DNA of 64,000 nucleotides from Bacillota bacterium (GTDB lineage: Bacteria; Bacillota; Clostridia; Acetivibrionales; DTU013). The stretch covers positions 62,001 through 126,000 of the forward strand of contig JAEZYU010000038.1 of NCBI GenBank assembly GCA_023418915.1. The letters run 5' to 3'. Below, one piece after another: positions 51,872 through 60,701 of this stretch. Under the pieces are notes generated by a model, which searched no databases, was not told the DNA's origin, and saw only the letters and a list, made by a program, of their open reading frames with translations. The position numbers and the translations under genes were made by a program. Position 1 is the stretch's first letter. Each line of letters begins with the position of its first letter.

Positions 51872-53755
51872 TCAAAATGATGGTATCAGTGCCTCTCTTT
51901 CCATAAACATATAGTATTGGATTCTGCCGTATTCGTCAATCTTTTGCACTGTTTGTTCGGACGGCTCTTCCGCATACTTGTCATTCTCATATATGAATCT
52001 GTCTGATATTACCGGAAGCTCTTGCTGCATTTCAGCAATATAATTGAAATAGTTACCGCCGCTCAAACCAGCATATTTCAGCAGTTCGGCTCCAAGATAG
52101 TTGGAACTGATCACAGGAGCCTCACCGTCGGGTATATTTATTCCGTTTTCATTCAGCAGGTCGGCGGCTGCATCATTGCACAAAATGAAATATGGAGTAC
52201 CATAGTGGTTTAAATACCCATCAAGTGTCCCCTCTTGGCTTATATCAAACCCCAACGCTTTATACCCCAGATAATTCTCGCCAAGGTAAGGCAAATGGTC
52301 GGAAAAATACAGGAAAATAACCGGTTTTTCCATTTCACGAACAGAATCGACAAAATATCCGAGTGCTTTATCACATCGCATCAAACCATACAGATAGTTG
52401 TTAACAGTATTATAGGCAGCCTCATCCATGCCATCCCGTTTTTTAAGTATCTTGGGGTGTCCGAGATCTGCCTTCGAATACGGTCCATGGTTTTCGATAT
52501 TAACAATAAACTCAAAGACAGGTCTGTCCGGTGTTTCAGCCAACTGCTCATTGAATCTGTCGATGGCAAACCCAGCAGTATCCTTATCCGATATAAACTT
52601 TCCATTGACGAACTCAACCTTATCCAGTTCCATATCCTCTTTGAAAAACAGCTTGTCAAATCCGAAAAACTTATAGACATTCATTCTGTTATAAAACCAT
52701 GCATCTCCGGGGTGAAAAGCTATTGATGCATATCCCTTCTCCTCAAGCGCCCTGGCGAGTGAAAATGTATTATGCCTTATATAGAAAGAATAAGGGCTTG
52801 CCATTTGTGGCATTATCGCCAGAGAGTGTCCTGTAAGGAATGAAAACTCGGTATTTGAAGTGCCGCCTCCAAATACTGTCGTTATAATTCTACCTGAGTA
52901 TGCCTGCTCCTTGATCCTGTTAAAATTGCTGAGCGGATCAAAGCCCTCATTGAATTCAATACCGGGAATTCGATCTATGTCATAGAATGCCTCTCCCATT
53001 ACAGCAATAACATGGGGCATCCTGCCTCTGTTCTGTACATAATATGGTTCGTCGTAATCTGATAATATCATGTTGGCTTCAGCTTTACTGTAACCTTCCT
53101 GTTTAATCGATTTAAAAGTTGCTGCACGATAAGTGAATGAATAAGCAAACCCCATGTTCTGATACAAGTTTACACGGGAATACCGCGAGCCGGTTATTGG
53201 GAAGCTGTCGTACAATGCAGAGCTTTTATATATCGTCAAAAATGATACTGTGAACAATACTGCACATGCTGCAACACCTGCCATCCTTACGCTCCACCTG
53301 TATTTTTTTGATCTTATAAATAAAAACAGAAGCAATGTGCCTGCAAGCCATACAATGCCACTTACATAAATTATTGGACTGAAGGGCAGTTCCGATATGC
53401 TTATCACACCTGCCGCTTCCGCCCCCAATATAATGTCAGATGGAATAAACGGTTCCTCTCTGAGCTGCATAAGGAAACGATTTATTATATGCATTACTAT
53501 GTATACCCCTCCCCCGAGCCCAAAAGCCGCCCAGTGTCTCGAGGTAAAGTGAAAAATGGAAAGCAGCAGCAGCGCTGCAGGAAGAAAATTCAATCCCAAC
53601 AGCAACGGCTGCTGTATATACCTTTTGATATTGTCCATATCTGCTACATCTGAAAGCAATATCCCAATCAACGACAAACCGGCTGAAAGCAGCATCACAA
53701 CCGCAAGGTTCATGCCATAGCTGTCTACTATGATGCGCAATCCATTTCTTTTCAA
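51872..53755 (-). CDS. LTA-synthase-like sulfatase-family membrane enzyme
   Basis: 627 residues. About five N-terminal helices (to about 180), then an extracellular alkaline-phosphatase-like domain. HVIAVMGEAFYDIDRI gives the first metal Glu, FGGGTSNTEFSFLTGHS the likely nucleophilic Thr, ENHGPYSK and YFSDHLPYLG further metal ligands. It makes glycerol-phosphate or related polymers outside the cell; whether LtaS or a teichoic-acid-modifying relative is undecided. The start is TTG at 53755, with GGAGG 6 nt upstream; ATG 53776 lacks one. Confidence 0.85.
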   Translation of the reverse strand: MKRNGLRIIVDSYGMNLAVVMLLSAGLSLIGILLSDVADMDNIKRYIQQPLLLGLNFLPAALLLLSIFHFTSRHWAAFGLGGGVYIVMHIINRFLMQLREEPFIPSDIILGAEAAGVISISELPFSPIIYVSGIVWLAGTLLLFLFIRSKKYRWSVRMAGVAACAVLFTVSFLTIYKSSALYDSFPITGSRYSRVNLYQNMGFAYSFTYRAATFKSIKQEGYSKAEANMILSDYDEPYYVQNRGRMPHVIAVMGEAFYDIDRIPGIEFNEGFDPLSNFNRIKEQAYSGRIITTVFGGGTSNTEFSFLTGHSLAIMPQMASPYSFYIRHNTFSLARALEEKGYASIAFHPGDAWFYNRMNVYKFFGFDKLFFKEDMELDKVEFVNGKFISDKDTAGFAIDRFNEQLAETPDRPVFEFIVNIENHGPYSKADLGHPKILKKRDGMDEAAYNTVNNYLYGLMRCDKALGYFVDSVREMEKPVIFLYFSDHLPYLGENYLGYKALGFDISQEGTLDGYLNHYGTPYFILCNDAAADLLNENGINIPDGEAPVISSNYLGAELLKYAGLSGGNYFNYIAEMQQELPVISDRFIYENDKYAEEPSEQTVQKIDEYGRIQYYMFMEREALIPSF

Positions 53756-53851
53756 CTGATGCCTCCGTAATTTCATTTTTTTATACTGTATATTATACCA
53801 TCAATAACACAGTGGATATCAAGCATGTCATGGATTATATAAGCAGTACCA

Positions 53852-55024
53852 TTATACAGTGATTTCGCCTGCTTTGTGCAAGGCTGCCTTTGTTATCGCA
53901 GGCCCTGTCAGTTCATATATGAATGTAGCACCTAGTATGACTGCCCGTATGGTCTGTCCGTATTCAGGAAGCATCTGCGCAGCCATAAGCGAAAGGCCAA
54001 TGGCTACACCCGCCTGTGGCACCAGAGTGAAGCCTATAAACTTCCTGACAACATTGGGTGCTTTCATAACAGCGGCTCCCAGCGAGGCTCCCGCCACCTT
54101 TCCGATTACACGACATACGACATAAATTATGCCTATCAGTCCGATCTGAGGCAATATGTTAACATTGAGCTCCATGCCTGATACTACAAAGAACATCAGA
54201 AAAATGGGCGGAGTCACGCTATCTGTCAGTTTCAGTATCGAATCGCCCGCCTTTGTTATATTGACAAGCATGGCGCCCATTGCCATGCACAGCAGAAGCG
54301 GAGAAAATCCAAACAGAGTTGCCAGTGAACTTCCGAGGAATACAAACCCTGTAGTAATTATCAGTCTGTTTGAGTCTTTTTTGAAAAAGCGCAGCGGGAA
54401 CGTAAACAAAGCCCCAAGTATGAAGCCTGTAAGGAGTGACCCCACTATTTCTCCGACCGGCTTGATGATCGACACAAGCAGCGAGGTTTCACCGGGATGC
54501 TGCATCATATTTACAATAGCGACGGCAAATCCGAAAGCTATAAGTGCGACAGCATCATCAAGCGCTACAACACTCAGCAGAGTTTCCGTGACCGGTCCCT
54601 TTGCCTTATATTGTTTTACGACCATTATGGTCGCAGCAGGAGCAGTAGCTGATGCAATAGCTCCAAGCAGTATTGCAATCTCAGTGTCGATGCCGAATAA
54701 AACAAGAACTGATGTAACTACCAAAGCTGCGGCCAGTCCCTCGGCGATGGCTATTATGATGGGCATCAGGCCGACTTTTTTTAAATATTTCAGCTTAAAC
54801 TCGGAACCAATGGAAAACGCTATGAAAGCCAGCGCCATTTCAGAAACAAGTTCGAGTCCTTCCACCAGCTCCATTGGAACGATTTTAAAGATATATGGGC
54901 CGATCAACAGTCCCGCAATAAGGTATCCTGTGACATTGGGCAGCCTGATCAGCTTCACGGCACGGCCTAAAGCAAGCCCTGCCAATAATATCAGCGCCAG
55001 ATAGAAAAATGTGTTCAGTTGCAT
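53852..55024 (-). CDS. CPA2-family cation/proton antiporter
   Basis: 390 residues, about eleven to twelve helices. CPA2 features are LPNVTGYLIAGLLIGPYIFK, the double ALDDAVALIAFG helix (two Asp, as in NapA/GerN), and FSPLLLCMAMGAMLVNI. No TrkA-N domain follows. Probably Na+ or K+ against H+. The start is ATG at 55024; an in-frame TTG at 55036 abuts the binding site. It is coupled to the upstream PII-like gene, which ends 1 bp before it. Confidence 0.9.
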   Translation of the reverse strand: MQLNTFFYLALILLAGLALGRAVKLIRLPNVTGYLIAGLLIGPYIFKIVPMELVEGLELVSEMALAFIAFSIGSEFKLKYLKKVGLMPIIIAIAEGLAAALVVTSVLVLFGIDTEIAILLGAIASATAPAATIMVVKQYKAKGPVTETLLSVVALDDAVALIAFGFAVAIVNMMQHPGETSLLVSIIKPVGEIVGSLLTGFILGALFTFPLRFFKKDSNRLIITTGFVFLGSSLATLFGFSPLLLCMAMGAMLVNITKAGDSILKLTDSVTPPIFLMFFVVSGMELNVNILPQIGLIGIIYVVCRVIGKVAGASLGAAVMKAPNVVRKFIGFTLVPQAGVAIGLSLMAAQMLPEYGQTIRAVILGATFIYELTGPAITKAALHKAGEITV

Positions 55025-55025
55025 G

Positions 55026-55364
55026 TCAGATCTCAACTCCTTCTGCGTCTAGGACAGGTAAAGTAAATATCACCGCAGAGTCAGGTTTTGACAGATCTCC
55101 TACAACTTCACGTATTATTTCTTTTGCCTCTTTTATTTTTTCATCCCTGAGCACCATGAACAGCGTCTTGCTTTCCTTACGGTCAGTATCCACAAGCATG
55201 CGCAGGGATCCAAATATGGGAAAATCCTCGTTGCTTTTAGCCAGTTCTCTGACCATACCTGTGCTGTTTAATATTGTAGCTCCACAAATCCCGCGCTCCA
55301 TGAGCTTTTCAAGAAGAGTGTCGAGTACTTCGATCATGTTCAATACCATCACCATTAACTGCAT
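55026..55364 (-). CDS. PII-like protein associated with an antiporter
   Basis: 112 residues with PII-like ferredoxin-fold spacing: LEKLMERGICGATILNSTGM, PIFGSLRMLVDTDR, KTLFMVLRDEKIKEAKEIIR. The T-loop region (ELAKSNEDFPIFG) is short. It lies directly upstream of the CPA2 antiporter and is likely its regulator, perhaps by binding a nucleotide; ligand unknown. Uses GAGG 10 nt upstream of the ATG. Confidence 0.72.
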   Translation of the reverse strand: MQLMVMVLNMIEVLDTLLEKLMERGICGATILNSTGMVRELAKSNEDFPIFGSLRMLVDTDRKESKTLFMVLRDEKIKEAKEIIREVVGDLSKPDSAVIFTLPVLDAEGVEI

Positions 55365-55511
55365 CCATTTATCACCTCAAAAAAATAATGACTACAACCA
55401 ATAAAGTATAGCCCTTTGTTTTCGCAAATGCAACTGCAAATGACATTGAACTTGAATAATATTATGGAGACCTTTATATAAGAAGAATTGCTAATGCATT
55501 ATTTGCTTTCT

Positions 55512-57326
55512 CTAGTAACCTTTTTCTATCATACCCCTTGCGATCTCTGCAAATACCGGTGCGGCGGATTTTCCTCCAAGGCGTCCGTTTTCTGCAAATA
55601 CGGCGATAGAGTATCTGGGCTCCGCTGCCGGAAAATATCCTGCGAACCAGGCATGCACGATATCCTTCGACCCTGTCTCGGCACTGCCGGTTTTTCCGCC
55701 TGCGCCTCCATAGTAACCCATAACTGCCTCTGTGCCTGTTCCGCTGATCGTCACCGCCTCCATCAGTTCCTTTATTTTATCCGCCGTTGCCTTTGATATT
55801 ATGCGTTTGCCCTGACTGACCTTTACCCTCTCAACGATCCTGCCGTCATCGTCCACTATTGCGTCCACAATGTTCACTCTGTTCTTGATACCACCATTTG
55901 CCACAGTGGCGGTCAGATCAGCCACCTGTAACGGTGTTGCGAGCAATACACCCTGCCCTATAGCAAGGTTTGCGATGTCTGCTTTACTGTAATTAGCATT
56001 GATATCGGGGAGGTTCCCGTCTGCCTCGTGCACGCCATGATAGGTTATGCCGGTTGAACTTCCCAGGCCGAACTTCTGTGCCATATCCACCAGCCTTTTA
56101 TAGCCAATCTTCTGACACAGTTCTATAAAATATGAATTACATGACAGTGCAAAAGCTCTCTCGAGATTCACATCTCCATGCCCGCCCTCATAATAGGAAT
56201 AGCATTTGAAGGTCAAACCGTTTATATCTACAGCTCCGCTGCAGTAATAATGCTCAAGGTCGTTGAATTCATGCCGCCTACCGTATGTCCCAAAGGGAGA
56301 TGGTTCTTCTGCAAAGGGCAGAAGACCATATGAGAAACCATCGAAGAATCTGTACTCATCAGAAAAACCGCCCTCTTGATGCTGCTTTCCACTGTCATCG
56401 CCATCGCTTTCATCACCAGCTCCGATCACGATGTCATCCTCGTTTTCAAAAAAGGCTGCCAAGTCAATAATTTTAAATATTGAACCAAGGTTGTAGGCCG
56501 CAGTCGCCTTGTTGAAAAGCTCTTTACCGCTGCTGTCCAGATAGTTTTCCACTGCATTCTGATCAAAGTGAGGCCTGCTTGCCATGGCGAGGATGTCTCC
56601 TGTAACTACATCCTCTACTACGACCGCACCGGATAATCCATTCTTATCCATTACCTCCTCGACGATCTTTTGGACATAATAATCCAAAGTCAGCCTGACA
56701 TCAAGATTGCTGCCGCTGCCGCTCCAATTCTTAAGCCTGTATCCGAAACCCTTGATTGGGTTCTTTGCCGCATCAGTGATGGTGCCAATCTCAAAAACCT
56801 TCTTATCGCGAAGTATTTTTTCATAGACTTTTTCCATACCTGCCTGTCCAACCTGATCACTTCTGTTTATATAACCTATGACATGCCTTGCCAGTGAATC
56901 TTCTTCATATCTTTCCACAGAATTGATCATGGAAACCCAGTCAACATTGAGATCCATCAACGCATCTCGTCCTTCTTTGTCGGCTTTTATTAGTAACGGA
57001 TCACTTTTGGAAGTAAGGTTGTTCATTGCACCTGCATCCAAGCCCAAAACAGCACTGACCTTCTCTCTCTCAGTCTTTGAGATTGGTATGTGAGCAGTCT
57101 GGATAAGTACAGTGAATTTTTGTTCTCTGTTCGTAAATGGTATGCTGTTTCTGTCCAGAATATTCCCTCTGATCCTCTCGATGCCGGTGCTGGATACTCT
57201 TTGTCTGAAAGCGGCCTCCTCTAAAGACCTGTCCGGAATAAACTGGATCACAGCTATCCTGAATATCAAAAAAAGGAATAATGACAGGATGATCCCGCCA
57301 AGTATGCAAACTCTCCTCGCAGTCAA
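55512..57326 (-). CDS. Class B penicillin-binding protein with large insert
   Basis: 604 residues. N-terminal TM helix, PBP dimer domain (ERIRGNILDRNSIPF near 50), transpeptidase domain with SxxK as SIFK near 281, SxN as SCN near 393, and KTG as GGKTGSAET near 545. SxxK and SxN are about 110 residues apart, roughly twice the usual; the surplus is an acidic, Gly/His-rich stretch. It crosslinks peptidoglycan. The start is TTG at 57326, with AAGGGG 7 nt upstream. No PASTA domain. May be a sporulation PBP; not decided. Confidence 0.9.
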   Translation of the reverse strand: MTARRVCILGGIILSLFLFLIFRIAVIQFIPDRSLEEAAFRQRVSSTGIERIRGNILDRNSIPFTNREQKFTVLIQTAHIPISKTEREKVSAVLGLDAGAMNNLTSKSDPLLIKADKEGRDALMDLNVDWVSMINSVERYEEDSLARHVIGYINRSDQVGQAGMEKVYEKILRDKKVFEIGTITDAAKNPIKGFGYRLKNWSGSGSNLDVRLTLDYYVQKIVEEVMDKNGLSGAVVVEDVVTGDILAMASRPHFDQNAVENYLDSSGKELFNKATAAYNLGSIFKIIDLAAFFENEDDIVIGAGDESDGDDSGKQHQEGGFSDEYRFFDGFSYGLLPFAEEPSPFGTYGRRHEFNDLEHYYCSGAVDINGLTFKCYSYYEGGHGDVNLERAFALSCNSYFIELCQKIGYKRLVDMAQKFGLGSSTGITYHGVHEADGNLPDINANYSKADIANLAIGQGVLLATPLQVADLTATVANGGIKNRVNIVDAIVDDDGRIVERVKVSQGKRIISKATADKIKELMEAVTISGTGTEAVMGYYGGAGGKTGSAETGSKDIVHAWFAGYFPAAEPRYSIAVFAENGRLGGKSAAPVFAEIARGMIEKGY

Positions 57327-57470
57327 ACAAATACCCCTTTCAACGGTAATAATATGATTCTTGCCGTCAAAAAGGGTTTGTATTCAAGCCGTCAGCATCC
57401 TCAGCCAGCCGCAGCTATACCGGACATAAATCATTTACCGTATCAGAAGAGCCATTCTATGCCGGTCTTC

Positions 57471-58745
57471 CTATTCTGTCCTGCGTCTTAGCATCGCATA
57501 AGGCTCAACAGGCCGTTCCATAGGCATATAAACAGTCATCTGCGGATGAGGTGCTGTGTCTATGTCTACTCCATCCTCATTCTTCATTGCAGTGACCTTA
57601 TGTATATGATACTTCTCTTTAGGCCCAACTACCTCAAGCTCATCTCCGACAACAAACCTGTTGCGCTGCTCGATAGTTGCGATTCCTTTAGTCTTATCAT
57701 AATCTTTTACAAGACCAACAAAGTCATAATCCCTTATATACGAGCTTGACGTATATACCTGATCCCTGTCGGAAGGCTTGCCGTAAAAGAATCCTGTAGT
57801 GTACTCCCTGTGGCTGGCTTTGGACATTTCCTCGAACCATACAGGATCAAAGCTGTAGCCATCAGGATCTGCCATATATGTGTCAAGTGCATCTCTGTAT
57901 GCTTTGACGACTGTAGCCACGTAGTATGAGCTTTTCATCCTTCCTTCAATCTTAAGACTAGTAATACCGCTTTCGATTATTTCAGGTATACTGCCGATCA
58001 GGCAAAGGTCCTTTGAATTAAATATGAAGGTGCCTCTATCATTCTCATAAACCGGCAAATACTCACCAGGCCTTTTTTCCTCCACGAGATGATATTTCCA
58101 TCTGCACGGATGAGCACAAAGCCCTCTGTTCGAATCACGACCTGCCATATAGCTACTCAGCAGACAGCGCCCTGAATAGGATATACACATGGCTCCATGG
58201 ACAAACATTTCTAGCTCAAGCTCCTTTGGTGCATTCTTTCTGATCTCCTTTATCTCATCAACCGAAAGCTCTCTTGCAAGTATTATTCTGCTTACACCCT
58301 GCCTGTGCCAGAAAGCTGCGCTCCTCCAATTGGTATTATTTGCCTGGGTACTTAAATGAAGTTCCATATCCGGCGCTTGTTCTCGCAGGAGATCGAATAT
58401 CCCCGGATCTGAAAATATGATTGCATCGATGCCCATATCCTGTACTTGCCTGACATACTCAGCCATACCTTCAAAATCCTCGTCGTGAGGTATTATATTC
58501 ATGGTGAGATATACTCTTTTACCGTTATCATGTGCAAATGCAATGCCTTCTCTTAGCTCTTCACTGGAAAAATTACCGGCAGATGCCCGAAGACCGTACT
58601 CCTCGCCTCCAAGATAAACTGCATCGGCACCATATATGACTGCCATTTTTAGTTTTTCAAGATTGCCCGCAGGAGCGAGCAATTCCGGTTTTCTAACCGC
58701 ATTGTCTCTATATTTTTTACCTGTAGCAGCTCTGTATCCGCTCAT
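57471..58745 (-). CDS. U32-family peptidase / hydroxylation enzyme
   Basis: 424 residues. U32 signature KPELLAPAGNLEKLKMAVIYG, ELEMFVHGAMCISYSGRC with paired cysteines, and NRGLCAHPCRWKYHL. The family includes TrhP (tRNA U34 hydroxylation) and collagenase-like proteins; the Cys set with the SGRCL-S region fits the tRNA-hydroxylation group. The ATG at 58745 overlaps the O-methyltransferase stop, with GGAG 8 nt upstream. Confidence 0.9.
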   Translation of the reverse strand: MSGYRAATGKKYRDNAVRKPELLAPAGNLEKLKMAVIYGADAVYLGGEEYGLRASAGNFSSEELREGIAFAHDNGKRVYLTMNIIPHDEDFEGMAEYVRQVQDMGIDAIIFSDPGIFDLLREQAPDMELHLSTQANNTNWRSAAFWHRQGVSRIILARELSVDEIKEIRKNAPKELELEMFVHGAMCISYSGRCLLSSYMAGRDSNRGLCAHPCRWKYHLVEEKRPGEYLPVYENDRGTFIFNSKDLCLIGSIPEIIESGITSLKIEGRMKSSYYVATVVKAYRDALDTYMADPDGYSFDPVWFEEMSKASHREYTTGFFYGKPSDRDQVYTSSSYIRDYDFVGLVKDYDKTKGIATIEQRNRFVVGDELEVVGPKEKYHIHKVTAMKNEDGVDIDTAPHPQMTVYMPMERPVEPYAMLRRRTE

Positions 58746-59401
58746 CTGTTCATCTCCGTTTCCATACGCTTATATGATAATGCCACTCCGTCCCCGACAG
58801 GCAGGATGCTCGTGTCCAGAGAAGGATCGTCACAAAGACTGTCTATGTACGTACGCATTCTGTTCACAATAGTTTTCTTTCTTCTGACGACCAGCTCTTC
58901 ATTGGCTATCATCCCTTTGTACAGTACATTGTCTGATATCAAAAGACCTCCGTCTCTCAACATTCTCAGACAATCAGGCAAAAACCCGGGGTATTGGCCT
59001 TTTGCTGCGTCCATAAAAATCATGTCATATGTCTTGTCCAAACAAACAAGTACATCTGATGCATCCCCTGCTATCACAGCGATAGTATTTGCCAATCCGG
59101 CTCTTTTAATATTTTCATGAGCCTTTAGCACCATTCTTTCATCGCGCTCAATCGTATCTATCCTGCCATTCTCTGCCAATATCCTTGACAGCAGTATGGC
59201 CGAATATCCTATTGCAGTACCTATCTCAAGTATCCTCGAAGGCTTGACGAGCCTGCCCAGCACAATAAGAAGTCTGGCAGTTTCAGGTTTAATGATGGGC
59301 ACATGGTGTTGTTTCGCATACAATTCCATTTCCCTCATCAGCCCATCTCCAGGATTGAGCGTACTTCTTATAAACTTGTTGGTCATATCATTTTCAGGCA
59401 T
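58742..59401 (-). CDS. SAM-dependent O-methyltransferase (TrmR-like)
   Basis: 219 residues. SAM motif ILEIGTAIGYSAILLS near 62, metal-dependent acidic residues in YDMIFMDAAKGQYPGFLP and LISDNVLYKGM. It belongs to the COMT-like O-MT_3 family; TrmR is the Bacillus tRNA (U34-5-hydroxy) methyltransferase. It is coupled to the U32 gene, so the pair may do hydroxylation then methylation of tRNA wobble uridine (mo5U). This is inference from the pairing. The start is ATG at 59401, with AAAGGA 7 nt upstream. Confidence 0.9.
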   Translation of the reverse strand: MPENDMTNKFIRSTLNPGDGLMREMELYAKQHHVPIIKPETARLLIVLGRLVKPSRILEIGTAIGYSAILLSRILAENGRIDTIERDERMVLKAHENIKRAGLANTIAVIAGDASDVLVCLDKTYDMIFMDAAKGQYPGFLPDCLRMLRDGGLLISDNVLYKGMIANEELVVRRKKTIVNRMRTYIDSLCDDPSLDTSILPVGDGVALSYKRMETEMNR

Positions 59402-59444
59402 AGCATGATCCTTTCGAGGCTGCGCACGGGCCGTACGCACGAAC

Positions 59445-59471
59445 AAAGAGGCTGCCGCCAGCAGCCCCTTT
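59445..59471 (-). terminator. Hairpin between mltG and the O-methyltransferase
   Basis: On the minus strand AAAGGGGCTGC pairs with GCAGCCTCTTT (one G-U), a 5-nt loop, then TGTTCG. It may weaken read-through from mltG. Confidence 0.55.
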
Positions 59472-59474
59472 AAA

Positions 59475-60659
59475 TCACTTCTGAGAATATTTATTTATGT
59501 TGGCCTGATGCTCCTTGAAGGTTTTGGCGAAAGCGTGACCTCCTGTTCCATCACCCTTTGCTACATAATACAGATATGACGTTTCATCCGGATTGACCGC
59601 AGCCTTGATAGAGGCTTCACCGGGACAGCATATGGGCCCGGGCGGCAGTCCTTCATACAGATATGTGTTGTAGGGGTCATCTATCTCCAGATCCTCGTAT
59701 AAGACCCGCTCTTTGTAAGAGCCTGTATTCTTCAGCAAAATATACTGTATAGAAGCATCCACCTGAAGCTTTTTAAGTGAAGCATCTTTGTTGCTGAGCC
59801 TGTTATAGAGAACGCCTGCTATTATATGGCGATCATCAGGATCTTTAGCTTCCCTTTCGATGATAGATGCCAATACTATAACCTTATCAATATCCATCTC
59901 TACAGGAAGGTTCGGTATCAATTCCCTGTACTGGGTTTTGAATTTCTTATCAAAATTGTCCAGCATTTTAGCTAATATCTCCCTGTCACTCACATTATAA
60001 TCATATTCATAGGTGTCGGGGAACAAATAGCCTTCAAGCCTGTATTGCCTGTCGGGCAAGCCTTTTAGGAAGTCATAGTCAAACTCCTCTGTGTTGGCTG
60101 ATTGTATAAATTTTGCCTTGTCCTTTATTATCTTGCTATTATACAGAATATCTACTATCTGGGTAAATGTCTTGCCCTCAGGAATCATAACCTTCCTTGT
60201 CAATGGATTCGATGAAAGCACTCTCATCATCTCATCATAGCTTAATTCACTGCTGACGATGTGCGTACCTGACCTGTATGTCCCGTCATATCCATTTATT
60301 TTCGACAGAAGCTTGAATATCGTATCATTTTGGATAAGGTTCTGCTCCTTCAGCTTTGATGCTATCTGCGTTGTATTTGCTCCTCTTTCAACGACAAATT
60401 CAACACCCTTGCCTTCATCGATTACTATCTCCTGCTGCGCACTTGCAGCAAGATGGTTTTTAATAACGTAATCATAGGCAATCGTACCGCAGACAACTGC
60501 TATGGCGCCAAGCATCACTACCACCAATAAAACGATCGTCAGTCTCTTCAGCTTTGTATATTTTTTCTTCTTCTTTTTAGAACCATTTGTTGTGTGTTTT
60601 TTAGCTGTTTTACCAGTGCCGCTACTATTTACCGGCTTTCGTACATCCTGCCAATCCAT
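59475..60659 (-). CDS. mltG: Endolytic transglycosylase MltG (YceG-like)
   Basis: 394 residues. A Lys-rich cytoplasmic N-terminus, one TM helix (RLTIVLLVVVMLGAIAVV near 38), LysM-like part, and the YceG domain with VIVLASIIEREAK (catalytic Glu near 263) and YNTYLYEGLPPGPICCPG. It cuts glycan strands near the membrane. The start is ATG at 60659, with GGAGG 7 nt upstream; 60692 is the longer frame. Confidence 0.94.
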   Translation of the reverse strand: MDWQDVRKPVNSSGTGKTAKKHTTNGSKKKKKKYTKLKRLTIVLLVVVMLGAIAVVCGTIAYDYVIKNHLAASAQQEIVIDEGKGVEFVVERGANTTQIASKLKEQNLIQNDTIFKLLSKINGYDGTYRSGTHIVSSELSYDEMMRVLSSNPLTRKVMIPEGKTFTQIVDILYNSKIIKDKAKFIQSANTEEFDYDFLKGLPDRQYRLEGYLFPDTYEYDYNVSDREILAKMLDNFDKKFKTQYRELIPNLPVEMDIDKVIVLASIIEREAKDPDDRHIIAGVLYNRLSNKDASLKKLQVDASIQYILLKNTGSYKERVLYEDLEIDDPYNTYLYEGLPPGPICCPGEASIKAAVNPDETSYLYYVAKGDGTGGHAFAKTFKEHQANINKYSQK

Positions 60660-60701
60660 CCGTCCACCTCCGCTTGATCCTGCATGCTGCATCTCATCTG
60701 A

